Assembly: GCA_902631395.1 (NCBI GenBank)
Contig: CACOYM010000001.1
Location: 186,001 to 250,000 of the forward strand
Origin: Halieaceae bacterium
GTDB taxonomy: Bacteria > Pseudomonadota > Gammaproteobacteria > Pseudomonadales > Halieaceae
Reading direction: 5' to 3'
DNA length: 64,000 nt
In this document: positions 18,349 to 26,811 of the stretch, one piece after another
Numbering within the stretch: the stretch's first letter is position 1
Layout: each line of letters starts with the position of its first letter
Made by a program: the position numbers and the translations under genes
The notes under the pieces: generated by a model
The model's input: only the letters and a program-made list of their open reading frames with translations
Databases searched by the model: none
Told to the model about the DNA's origin: nothing

Positions 18349-20010
18349 TCAACCACTATCTCTGCGAGTAAATGATGTGGCGTAATGATCGAGACATATG
18401 CTAGCCAATCGCGCCATTAAAAGACGCCATTCAGTCTGCTCGTCGTCTGTTTCAGAGGCCCTGTGCGTCTCGCCAATTAATTCATATCCCTCCTTTGAAT
18501 CTTCGGAACTATCTTGAAAGGTTGTCCATGCATCCAGATCGGAAAAAATGAATAAATAGCGGGACTCTACGAGAACGTCACTGAGAATATTGCTGTCTTG
18601 AACTAATTGATCGACTTCGACTACATTTTTAAGCCCGAAGTAGGACTCTAGTCGACCAAGTACGACTTCGTGATCGTCGCTCAGCTGAACAACTCGCACA
18701 ATGCTCGAAGGATCGGGGTTCGGGCCAAAGAGACCGATGCCTTTTCTAGAGTTCCGCTCAGCGTATTGGTGGATCTTCACTATAGAAAACAGGATTACTC
18801 CGGCCGCTGCTGGGGCAGATAAGTCTACGACCACAGAAAAGTAACTGACGGATATGATCGTTACGGCAATCGCTGCGAATTCTAGAACGATAAAAAAAAT
18901 ATCTGCGACGTCTTCATCTAGCCCCCGTCCAAATAGCAGTGAAAGGAAGAAAACGAAGGCACATGAAATCGCAGCATTAAGCCAAATATCTATCGGAGTT
19001 AGGCCGGTGCCGCTAATTAGGTCATCAATCATCGTAGCGATGATTTCATTGTCGTCCGTTGTCGGGCCCAACGAAGTTCCTTTGAGAACGGCAATGCCCG
19101 GAGCAGAAGCTCCGATCACAAAATGTTTCCCCTGTATTGAAGTTTGCGGCTGGCTCGCTTCCTCACCCCGGACGAGGTTTCGGTAGAGGTCAGAAAAGGG
19201 AACTCTGTGATACCCCTTGTCTGATCTGTTGCGCCAATTGATTAAGAATGCGTTTTGATCAGCGGTGTTCTTGGCTGTCTGTGGTGACGATTCTTTTGCT
19301 CGACCAGCAATAGTCGGTAGCAGGTATCCGCTCTCGCTCCAGTATTCTCTGGCGCGCCTTACCAGGCCATCATCATCTATCACTAAATTATTAAGCGCCA
19401 GTTTGGACAGCGCGCAGGGGAAGAAAGGCAAAAGGAGCGCTATTTTTTTGTCGTCGGCATCCGCAGTCTCTAGCGCCCCCGGAATCTCAGATAGGCGACC
19501 TCCGCTCAACTCGTCGTTTTGCTGGGCAAGCCTCGTCATTGAGAAGGTCGTTCTTTTAAGTTCACAAGCGACAGCGTTGAGTAGTTCGTCAGCTTCGGGA
19601 TTGTTGATGTCCTTATCGCTGAGCATAAGGTTTAGTGCAACACTCGCGGCCCCCTGGTCCTCCAGCGCAAGGAGAAGCTCAGCGACAACGTCTCTTGGCC
19701 ATGGCCAACGCCCATATTCAGCCGCTAAGTCGGCAAGTGACCTCTCGTCAATGTCAATGATCACTATGTCTTTTGAAGCGGGTGGTGCAGCAAGCCGATA
19801 CTTAATTGCTAAGTCTAGACTGCCCCCGTCGTAGATCAGACCGTCTTCCGACTTTAAAGCGAGTTTGTACGAATAGGCGACAATCGCAAGTGATAGCGCG
19901 AAGCTGACGTAGAGGTAAAAGCGATTTCTTACTCTCCGCGCCATCAAGCCGTAAGCTGCTAGTAAACCTACCAGCAGCAATAACGGCTTTAGAAAAAGTC
20001 GGTTATTCAA
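18349..20010 (-). CDS. CHASE2-domain membrane sensor without recognisable output domain
   Basis: 553 residues. Two N-terminal hydrophobic segments (7-24, 30-50) precede an extracytoplasmic CHASE2 domain (~60-320) with the hallmark VIIDIDERSLADLA...GRWPWPRDV. Three or four membrane helices follow (~335-415), then a ~135-residue cytoplasmic tail. In most CHASE2 proteins this layout leads to a cyclase, kinase or GGDEF domain. The tail here (IVRVVQLSDDHEVVLGRLESYFG onward) matches nothing I recognise. The convergent gene 133 bases away encodes a free cyclase domain, suggesting a sensor and cyclase split into two proteins. Last gene of a minus-strand operon after the M48 protease (16-base gap). 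Confidence 0.82.
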   Translation of the reverse strand: MNNRLFLKPLLLLVGLLAAYGLMARRVRNRFYLYVSFALSLAIVAYSYKLALKSEDGLIYDGGSLDLAIKYRLAAPPASKDIVIIDIDERSLADLAAEYGRWPWPRDVVAELLLALEDQGAASVALNLMLSDKDINNPEADELLNAVACELKRTTFSMTRLAQQNDELSGGRLSEIPGALETADADDKKIALLLPFFPCALSKLALNNLVIDDDGLVRRAREYWSESGYLLPTIAGRAKESSPQTAKNTADQNAFLINWRNRSDKGYHRVPFSDLYRNLVRGEEASQPQTSIQGKHFVIGASAPGIAVLKGTSLGPTTDDNEIIATMIDDLISGTGLTPIDIWLNAAISCAFVFFLSLLFGRGLDEDVADIFFIVLEFAAIAVTIISVSYFSVVVDLSAPAAAGVILFSIVKIHQYAERNSRKGIGLFGPNPDPSSIVRVVQLSDDHEVVLGRLESYFGLKNVVEVDQLVQDSNILSDVLVESRYLFIFSDLDAWTTFQDSSEDSKEGYELIGETHRASETDDEQTEWRLLMARLASICLDHYATSFTRRDSG

Positions 20011-20026
20011 TACGCAACCGCATTAA

Positions 20027-20950
20027 TCACTGACTTTGATAAGCTCCGATTCGGGCACTGTTCTGTGAGGGGACAGCTGCGCTTTCCAGCTCAGCTGTGA
20101 AGCTTTCCACGACACTGTTTACCCTGTCCTCGACGGTTGGGTGCGTTTGAAAGAGGAAGTTCACGTCGTCGCCACCCTCGGATGCGCCGGCAATCTTTTC
20201 TAATACACCGATCAGCGCTGTGCTGTCATATCCTGCATTAGCGGACAGCAAAACAGCGTCGCCATCTGCTTCGTACTCCCCGCCTTTGTCGATGCCAGAG
20301 TTGACCATCTTCTTAAAAATTCCAGACATTGCATCGTATGCCGCGTTTGCGAGCGCACTGTCTGATTCGGTATTAGCTACCACCAGATCAGTGGCGCCGG
20401 CGATTAGCTTCTGTTGCTTTATGAGCTCCCAATGATGCTCCTTAGCAACGTGAGCGATTTCATGGGCAAGGACTGCCGCCAATTCATCCTCGGTCTCTAA
20501 CAAATCAAACAAGCCTGCAGTAATCAGGATTTTTCCGCCTGGAATCGCAAACGCATTGATAGAGGGTGTATCTAAGATACCAAATGCCCAAGGTATGTCC
20601 GGCCGAGAGGTTCGTGTGGTGAGACGATTTCCCACTGCATTGACGTAGCTTTGGGCTAGCGCGTTGTCAAGCAATGGCGAGGCCCCTAGATACATAGCCG
20701 CGATAGCATCCCCTGCTGCAATTTCATCCTCAACAGATTGTGAGGAGGTGGCCGTGGATACGAGGCCGACAGCCCCGCCAATATTTGTTGCAGTTTTATC
20801 AGCTTCTTTTTCGTCTTCTTTCTGTTTCGTTGGCATCGTAAGGGGGTTCTGTTTGGTCAACTCGCCCAGTTGAGCCAACGATGAGGGCGCTACTACCGAA
20901 AACGCAAGCGCGATCACTACGCTACCGAAAGCCTTAATCAATGAATCCAT
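20027..20950 (-). CDS. periplasmic M48 family metalloprotease
   Basis: 307 residues. Signal peptide (residues 1-27, cleavage near SLAQ), a short charged linker, then an M48 catalytic domain with HEIAH (163-167) and the third zinc ligand Glu225 in EYEAD. The block NAFAIPGGKILITAGLFDLL just before the zinc site is characteristic of BepA/LoiP/Oma1-like M48 enzymes. Such proteases act in outer-membrane or envelope quality control. It sits between an SH3b lipoprotein gene and the CHASE2 gene on the same strand, which suggests a shared envelope function. It has no TPR extension, so it is shorter than BepA. Confidence 0.88.
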   Translation of the reverse strand: MDSLIKAFGSVVIALAFSVVAPSSLAQLGELTKQNPLTMPTKQKEDEKEADKTATNIGGAVGLVSTATSSQSVEDEIAAGDAIAAMYLGASPLLDNALAQSYVNAVGNRLTTRTSRPDIPWAFGILDTPSINAFAIPGGKILITAGLFDLLETEDELAAVLAHEIAHVAKEHHWELIKQQKLIAGATDLVVANTESDSALANAAYDAMSGIFKKMVNSGIDKGGEYEADGDAVLLSANAGYDSTALIGVLEKIAGASEGGDDVNFLFQTHPTVEDRVNSVVESFTAELESAAVPSQNSARIGAYQSQ

Positions 20951-20989
20951 GTTTATCTCCCATGATTATTACGCGGTGCGATGCAGCGC

Positions 20990-21685
20990 TTAACCATTGC
21001 TATCAGTAATATTCCGTTCTTCTTGATCATCAAAGAAGTCGTCTCCCAGCGAATCTCCCGAGTTCTGGAGGGCGTTTAGCTCCTTGACCGCCTCAAAATC
21101 CGGGGTGCTGGTGACTACGTCTTCGCTTGTGAGTCCGCGTGCTCCCGTGCTCGCAACGGAGTTCCCACTGCCCATCCGACCTGAGAAAAATCCTGCTAAA
21201 ACACTTGAGCCATCGCCGTTATTCGGGATAGTGACGTCTGACATTTTTATCCAGCCTTCAGTCGGGCTTTGCGCGGCATACCAAATTCCATTCCGGCTAC
21301 CCACAGTGACAGTGGCACCCTTTTCGAGAGTCGCGACGGTATCGCCATTCGAGCTCGCCTCTGCGCGGATAGAGACTTTCTTGTTTACGGTTGCCGAGAT
21401 AAACGATGCGGGAGCCGGAGTCTCTTTGTTGTCGGATGACGCCTGTGGACTTTCCGATGATGTAACTGTCTCTGCATCCGGAGCAGAGGACGCTCCACTC
21501 TCAGGTTCTGTGGCTTGCGTAGCCGATGCAGATGCTGTGGAGGACGCGGCGGAAGAGTCTGCCTCGGTTGCCTGCGCTTCGCTAGCAGCAGTCGCTTTTT
21601 CAGTCTCGGCCGAGACTGGATCCTCATTTTGACTGCACCCTGCCAGTAACGTCGCAGACACGATCACGAACAGAATATTTCTCAT
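20990..21685 (-). CDS. SH3b-domain lipoprotein with low-complexity linker
   Basis: 231 residues from ATG 21685, which follows AAGGGGA; the frame is open to 21709. Lipobox LLAGC (Cys17), then an Ala/Ser/Glu/Thr-rich disordered linker (~20-105), then a bacterial SH3 domain (VNKKVSIRAEASSNGDTVATLEKG...WYAAQSPTEGWIKMSDVTI), which usually binds peptidoglycan or peptides. The acidic C-terminal tail is not recognised. First gene of the minus-strand set SH3b-M48-CHASE2. A role tethering or targeting the M48 protease at the cell wall is possible but is inference. Confidence 0.75.
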   Translation of the reverse strand: MRNILFVIVSATLLAGCSQNEDPVSAETEKATAASEAQATEADSSAASSTASASATQATEPESGASSAPDAETVTSSESPQASSDNKETPAPASFISATVNKKVSIRAEASSNGDTVATLEKGATVTVGSRNGIWYAAQSPTEGWIKMSDVTIPNNGDGSSVLAGFFSGRMGSGNSVASTGARGLTSEDVVTSTPDFEAVKELNALQNSGDSLGDDFFDDQEERNITDSNG

Positions 21686-21709
21686 ATTGATCCCCTTGTT
21701 AAGCGTCAC

Positions 21710-22745
21710 AACGACCTTAGCGTTTACTGCGTTGTGGCCGCGCTTCTGTCACCCGGTATCATTAGGTTAAGAGTACACCACCTGATGGCAGCACACCCCT
21801 TTTGACTCACATTACAGGAAAAAGACAGATCAGGCGAACTAGAGCCAGAAAGTGGCCGGTAGCTTGGTCTATCGATGCCCAGGCCAGCAGTATGGCCTGA
21901 ACGTTATTGCCATAAAAGCGCGCATCGAACGGTTGGTGCTCAGAATTTACGGCGGCGGCGCTGGTGACATTGGGTCTGCTCACTGATGAGGGCACACCTA
22001 CTGTAGCTGCCATGCAAACACGACAAGTATTGCAAGACTCAACATTGGAGTCGCCTTTGCCTGCGACCTCCTCGCTCATGCCCAAGCTAACACCTAACTA
22101 ACTAGACGTTAAACATCAAAATTATAAAGGCAGCCCCATCCCTCTGGGGCTGGTATGTCGTCAGGTGGCGGGGTAGGGTGGAATGCCACAAATCTATTAA
22201 TAAATGACTTTGCATCGAAGCGAGCGCTGGGGAGTGCCGGGGAACTGTTGACCAAGCTACCCCTAAAGCAGGCGTTGAGGGGGTTCGCAGAGGGCTCTTT
22301 CCGCAATCCTGCAACGCGTGAACTCGAGTCAGCACCTAAGTCCGCTGGAGCTAGTCTAAGCATTACCGAGCCGGTTACATTGTCATCATCGTAGTTCTGT
22401 TGGTTTACCGAGCACACAGTCAATATCAAAGCGACAGGCACAACATGCAAGACGATTCACCAACAGAACTTACGTAAGGTGGGGTAGCTTCATTCTTTTC
22501 TGTGTCTGTTATTTTCTGAGTCTTCACAACATGCCCGAGTCCCTCCTTTTCAACTTAGTCCTGCGGCATATCTAAGTCTCACATTTGCTCTGACATGACC
22601 CGTAACATTTATATAGCCCTTTGGTAAGATCAAGGCATGGCGCTGGTTGAGATGATAGGTACGGCGCTAGAGTTGGTGGTGAGGGTTTGTTAACACAAAC
22701 GCGTGGCTGCTCTGCCGACATTCACGCTGTCGATCGGAAAAACGT
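21710..22745. other. long stretch with no convincing gene
   Basis: About 1 kb. It contains only weak frames: a minus-strand frame 21807-22085 (92 codons), a minus-strand frame 22109-22450 (113 codons, starting MHVVPVALILTVC, a poor lipoprotein-like start) and a plus-strand frame 22155-22394. None has a recognisable domain or a good ribosome site, and two overlap one another on opposite strands. Promoters for the SH3b operon (leftward) and the FAD oxidoreductase (rightward) should lie here. I cannot place them. Confidence 0.5.
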
Positions 22746-24095
22746 ATGACGTTGGTGAGTCAAAATGTAAGCTCAACGTGGAGTGGAGTTTTCCAATCTT
22801 CAGCAAAAACTCCTGCAGCAGCTGATGTTGTAATCATAGGTGGCGGGATCATTGGGGTGTCTGCGGCTTACTTTTTAGCAAAAGATGGCATCAAGGTATG
22901 TTTATGTGAAAAAGGCTACATCTCAGGCGAACAGTCTGGAAGAAATTGGGGCTTTGTTCGTATCCAAGGTAGGGACGAAAGGGAAATCCCTATGGTTCTG
23001 GAGAGCCAGAGAATATGGAGATATTTCGCATCTCAGACAGATATAGATACTGGTTACCGGGAGGGCGGTTGCTTATTTACAGGTAACGATGAAAAAGAAC
23101 TAAAAAGCTTCCAAGCATGGCTGGAGTTGGCAAAAAAGTACGATATTCCAACAGAGCTTCTTGATCAAAAAGAGCTCAGAAATGAAGTTGGTTTAGCAGC
23201 CAATAAGTGGGTTGGAGGAATCCTTACTAGAACTGATGGAAGAGCAGAACCCCAAAAGGCGACCCTTGCAATTGCGAGAGCTGCTGAAAACTTAGGCGCC
23301 ACTCTTCTTACAGGTTGTTCCGTTCGAGGTATAGAGACCTCTGGTGGCAGCCTGTCCAGAGTCGTAACAGAAAAAGGTCCTATAGATACGTCTACTGTTC
23401 TTTGTGCTGCGGGAGCGTGGTCGTCATATTTTTGTAGATCTCTTGGTATCAACGTCCCTCAACTGAAAGTCAGAGGGACAGTAGCAAGAACAAACCCAGT
23501 AAAAACAAAATTAAATGGCACCATCTTTGATAGGCAGATAAGTATAAGAAAGCGAAATGACGGCGGATACACTGTTGCTCACGGCTCTACACTCGATCAT
23601 GCAATAACGCCTTCAACTTTAAAGTACTCGACAAAATATCTTCGCGCCTTGATTAACGAGTACAGTGTGCTGAAGTTATCCATCGGCTCTGATTTTATCG
23701 ATGAGCTTACCGCACCAAAGCAGTGGGATCTCGACAAGAGGTCTCCTTTTGAAATGAACAGAGTCTTAAATCCGACGCCAAACAAAAAGACCATTTCCCA
23801 GATACAAAAGAAGCTAGGCGAGGTTTATCCAGAACTAAAAGATGCGAACATTGTCGAGTCGTGGGCTGGAATGGTTGAAACAACGCCCGACGTCGTTCCA
23901 GTGATCTCACACATAGATAAAATTCCAGGTTTTTATCTATCTACTGGATTCAGTGGTCATGGCTTTGGTATCGGGCCAGGGGCTGGAAGCGTGATTAGTA
24001 AGCTGATTCAAAATAAGCCTACGATTGACGTGGGAGAGTTTCGCCTCGGCCGCTTTTTCGATGGTTCACCAATTAGAATAGGGGCTGGAATATAG
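22746..24095 (+). CDS. FAD-dependent oxidoreductase (D-amino acid / sarcosine oxidase-like family)
   Basis: 449 residues, ATG 22746. Rossmann FAD-binding motif VVIIGGGIIGVSAAYFLA at ~26-43, followed by EQSGRNWGFVRIQGRDERE, a block typical of DAO-fold deaminating oxidases. The C-terminal FAD contact SWAGMVETTPDVVP...GFSGHGFGIGPGAG is also present. It would oxidise an amine or amino acid with FAD; the substrate is not predictable. It stands alone. Its base composition looks more A/T-rich than the neighbouring genes (many AAA/ATA codons), hinting at acquisition by transfer. Confidence 0.88.
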   Translation: MTLVSQNVSSTWSGVFQSSAKTPAAADVVIIGGGIIGVSAAYFLAKDGIKVCLCEKGYISGEQSGRNWGFVRIQGRDEREIPMVLESQRIWRYFASQTDIDTGYREGGCLFTGNDEKELKSFQAWLELAKKYDIPTELLDQKELRNEVGLAANKWVGGILTRTDGRAEPQKATLAIARAAENLGATLLTGCSVRGIETSGGSLSRVVTEKGPIDTSTVLCAAGAWSSYFCRSLGINVPQLKVRGTVARTNPVKTKLNGTIFDRQISIRKRNDGGYTVAHGSTLDHAITPSTLKYSTKYLRALINEYSVLKLSIGSDFIDELTAPKQWDLDKRSPFEMNRVLNPTPNKKTISQIQKKLGEVYPELKDANIVESWAGMVETTPDVVPVISHIDKIPGFYLSTGFSGHGFGIGPGAGSVISKLIQNKPTIDVGEFRLGRFFDGSPIRIGAGI

Positions 24096-24252
24096 AACTT
24101 GTAGGACGGTCTGAGAGTCAAAAGGGTACTGGTGAGGTAGCACGGTGGCCCTTAGAGGATTCGGGCTCGATGTTTAAAAACCTAACCTCTCCTCTCTGGG
24201 CAGCAATTACCATTACTACTACTGCAGTGGTTGATCGCTAGAAATTTGGCCT

Positions 24253-24606
24253 TTAAATTAGAACCGAGTCTGGCTCTTCCTCAACAAAATTCAAAACACA
24301 CCTAATCGTTTTGCTGATTTCCTCGTCTTTTGTTACGTACGGTTGGAAGGCGTATTCTCCATATATTCTGCCTAAACTATCGTAGTCGGCATCTTCAATG
24401 TCGATTTCGAATCTGGGTTCTGCGTCAAAGCAGCCGGCACCGCACTGCTCTCTTGGAGTCCCAAATATCGACTCTAGATCCCCGTGACGAAGTGCAGAGG
24501 CGACGTAGCGACATACAATTTCTTCATTCGAGGCTATTGAATGCTTTTCTTTCAGATTCTCTATGATACTGATGTGTGTGTCTTTCAAGCTCAGATTAAC
24601 TTTCAT
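24253..24606 (-). CDS. hypothetical protein, ribbon-helix-helix-like N-terminus
   Basis: 117 residues from the ATG at 24606, chosen because AGAGGGGAAGT lies directly upstream; the frame is open to 24648. The N-terminus MKVNLSLKDTHISIIENL followed by EEIVCRYVASAL has the strand-helix-helix rhythm of RHH DNA-binding proteins. The acidic C-terminal half (EIDIEDADYDSLGRIYGEY) is unrecognised and contains a cysteine cluster before it (EQCGAGCF). No toxin partner sits next to it. Function unknown. Confidence 0.55.
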   Translation of the reverse strand: MKVNLSLKDTHISIIENLKEKHSIASNEEIVCRYVASALRHGDLESIFGTPREQCGAGCFDAEPRFEIDIEDADYDSLGRIYGEYAFQPYVTKDEEISKTIRCVLNFVEEEPDSVLI

Positions 24607-24739
24607 AACTTCCCCTCTGTTACCTCTACGTGTCACTGAATAGATCAAAATTGAGCAAACACATGGCGTCTCGCGACGACTGGCACCCTGGTGGATAAGG
24701 GGTGTGCCTGTTATAACCCCATGACATTGCAGTTTTTTT

Positions 24740-25048
24740 TCAGTACGGTGATTCCCATCTGTAAGTTGAGTCGGCGCTGCACTCAGTATGAATATTAAGT
24801 GCTGCCCCAGCAGTCATAGTTTTGGCGTACTGTCCCTTTGCGTTTTCGTAATAATCTTTGGCCAGCCGGTTATTCTCTAGTTCACATTGCTCAGTTGATC
24901 GCTCAGCGCTCGGGACGGTTGTGTCATCATTAACGCAACCGGCACCGGCGAATGCCAGCAGCATAGTAAAGCAAGCTAGACCCAATCGGGGAACCTGCCA
25001 GAGATAACTTTGAGTTGTCTTAATTTTGTACGAGTGCCCTAACGCCAC
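24740..25048 (-). CDS. small lipoprotein, unknown function
   Basis: 102 residues from ATG 25048. A hydrophobic segment ending in the lipobox-like AGAGC (Cys about 38) is preceded by a longer than usual N-terminal stretch, so the true start may lie further in. The mature part is ~65 residues with two cysteines (EQCEL, HTECSAD), rich in polar residues. No family recognised. It lies 8 bases downstream of the DUF2470 gene on the same strand and is probably co-transcribed with it. Confidence 0.5.
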   Translation of the reverse strand: MALGHSYKIKTTQSYLWQVPRLGLACFTMLLAFAGAGCVNDDTTVPSAERSTEQCELENNRLAKDYYENAKGQYAKTMTAGAALNIHTECSADSTYRWESPY

Positions 25049-25056
25049 AAATGTTT

Positions 25057-25320
25057 CTAGCCACTTTTCGCTAATTTGACCATCTCTACGAGAATGGACC
25101 GGATATCTCCCGCGCTTTCCGCAACTCTGGGGAAATCTACGGTCAAATCCTGACCTTCAACTCTAAGTATAATTTGGGACATTGAGACATCAATCATCTC
25201 TGCATTCATGGCCTGCTGCTTGTCGGCGAAGTGCCTCGCGTAGAGCAAGCAAGCGTCCGCGTGATCTTCGTTCATGTGTGAGATGATTGCTAACTTCCGA
25301 GTTGGATCTAACTTTTCCAT
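25057..25320 (-). CDS. DUF2470-domain protein (HugZ C-terminal-like)
   Basis: 87 residues from the ATG at 25320 (MEKLDPTRKL). The frame extends to 25392, and a TTG four codons upstream has AAGGAG just before it, so the start is uncertain. The sequence AIISHMNEDHADACLLYARHF matches the DUF2470 domain found at the C-terminus of HugZ-type haem-utilisation and pyridoxamine-oxidase-like proteins. The N-terminal FMN-binding split barrel is missing, so this is a stand-alone domain. It may bind haem-related compounds or act as a partner protein; the function of isolated DUF2470 proteins is not known to me. Confidence 0.75.
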   Translation of the reverse strand: MEKLDPTRKLAIISHMNEDHADACLLYARHFADKQQAMNAEMIDVSMSQIILRVEGQDLTVDFPRVAESAGDIRSILVEMVKLAKSG

Positions 25321-25424
25321 CTTGTCCCACAATTTCTCCTTCAGACATTTGCTGGGGAGTATCACATCAGTCTCTGGCTCTTTCCAACCCAAAGATCATC
25401 AGCCTTCCCGCACCAACCGTTCGT

Positions 25425-25478
25425 GAGGCTGCACAATATACTTCCTTTATGTATCTGGCCGGCAAACATCACAGCGAC
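25425..25478 (+). repeat. short dispersed sequence, copy 2
   Basis: Partner of the stretch at 2029-2079: GAGGCTG is shared, and 26 of 30 bases are identical from ATG 25449. The plus-strand frame through it (to 25502) would end REAAQYTSFMYLAGKHHSD. It lies between two minus-strand genes and has no ribosome site of its own that I can see. Confidence 0.4.
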
Positions 25479-25572
25479 GGCGGCCGTATGTGTCCCCGGT
25501 AACGCAATGCGCCGGAATGCTCACAAACATCGAGGCTTTCTTTTGATAAACCAAAAGCAGGTCGGATAGTTC

Positions 25573-26358
25573 CTAAGATTGCAGAAACCCCCCATCAATC
25601 ACGGAAGTTTCCCCTGTGACCATTCCAGCCTCATCTGATCCAAGGAACGCCGCGAGGGCCGCTACTTCTGACGCTTCTACGTAACGTTTCAGCGGAGTCC
25701 TATCACTATATGCTTGTTGATACTGATCAGCACTAGACACAAGGCCCAGCGAGACGGATTTGTCCTCGATGGTCTGAATCATTTGTGTAGAAACTATCCC
25801 AGGACAAATACAGTTCACTCGAATGCCCATTGAAGCCATTTCCACCGCCGCTGTTTTGGTCATGCCAACAACAGCATGCTTGCTGGCTCCGTACCCCATT
25901 AATGTAGGTGTCGCTGTTAAACCTGCCGCCGAGGCGGTATTTATGATCGCGCCTCCACCACGCTCCGCCATGAGCGGCTTGGCAAATCGCATGCCAAGCC
26001 AAACGCTCTTTACGTTTATTCTAAAAAGGTCATCAAAGGTTTTTTCGTCAAGATCCTCGAGTGGCCCTATACCGCCAACGATACCAGCGTTGTTGAATAG
26101 AACGTCGACCCCTCCAAAAACTGAAACGGACTCCTGGAGGTACTGCTGCACCTGTTCCACGTCACTGACGTCACTTTGCACACCATGTATGTCTCCGCCA
26201 GCGTCTTTGACTATTTGCAATGTTTTAGAAAGCGCTTCTCGATGAAAATCAACTGCAACCACCGATCCGCCCTCACTCGCAAATCGAATGGCGGAGGCAC
26301 GCCCAATACCTCCGCCAGCGCCTGTGACGACTACTACCTTATCTCTGTACCTATGCAT
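25573..26358 (-). CDS. short-chain dehydrogenase/reductase
   Basis: 261 residues. Classical SDR: cofactor motif TGAGGGIG (12-19), NNAG (89-92), catalytic Ser143, Tyr156 and Lys160 (YGASK), and the C-terminal SVIDGGF block. Asp37 after the second strand (AVDFHR) favours NAD(H) over NADP(H). Likely oxidises or reduces an alcohol/ketone; FabG-like in appearance, but no fatty-acid genes are nearby. Single gene on the minus strand. Confidence 0.88.
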   Translation of the reverse strand: MHRYRDKVVVVTGAGGGIGRASAIRFASEGGSVVAVDFHREALSKTLQIVKDAGGDIHGVQSDVSDVEQVQQYLQESVSVFGGVDVLFNNAGIVGGIGPLEDLDEKTFDDLFRINVKSVWLGMRFAKPLMAERGGGAIINTASAAGLTATPTLMGYGASKHAVVGMTKTAAVEMASMGIRVNCICPGIVSTQMIQTIEDKSVSLGLVSSADQYQQAYSDRTPLKRYVEASEVAALAAFLGSDEAGMVTGETSVIDGGFLQS

Positions 26359-26811
26359 CCTGCTATGTCCTCAATTGACGATTACGATTAATTCAGCGGG
26401 TCAATCCTAAAAATAGGCTGCTAATGGTTATGGTACCGCTATTGGCAATATGGCGCTGTGTTGTGCTAACAATCGGAGTCGCGTCAGAGCTGTCATCCGC
26501 TCAGCCAACCAGCTTCATCGATATCCCCGAGTCGTGCATCGCCTGGTGAGGACTCTACAGAGATACACTTGTCGTGTTCTTCATGAGCACTGGCGCATGT
26601 AGATGTAGTTGAGAGCATCATCAGTACTTTCAATCTCATTTCTTCCCGAGTCAGCGCCAATATTCGAGCCACTCTCACTAGCCTCTCATACTTCCTCTGA
26701 CATAATCTCTCACATTGAGAAAGCTCTTGTGCCATTGCCGCTGAGGAGGCGCTAGTGTTACAAGATGTGAGGGATCTGCGACTAGATAAGCACCTTAATC
26801 TTTGAGGTAAC
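26359..26811. other. intergenic stretch, one weak small frame
   Basis: No recognised gene. A minus-strand frame from ATG 26639 to 26493 (48 codons) begins MRLKVLMMLSTTSTCASA, which resembles a signal peptide, with GGGAAGAA just upstream. It could be a small secreted peptide but is unsupported by any family. The rest should hold the promoters for the SDR (leftward) and the patatin gene (rightward). Confidence 0.4.

Noticed and set aside
19265-19834. 189-codon plus-strand frame inside the CHASE2 gene
   Set aside because: Ser/Ala-rich shadow of the CHASE2 coding sequence with no domain of its own.
21807-22450. Three overlapping weak frames as small genes
   Set aside because: They overlap each other on both strands, lack ribosome sites and show no recognisable family or consistent signal peptide.
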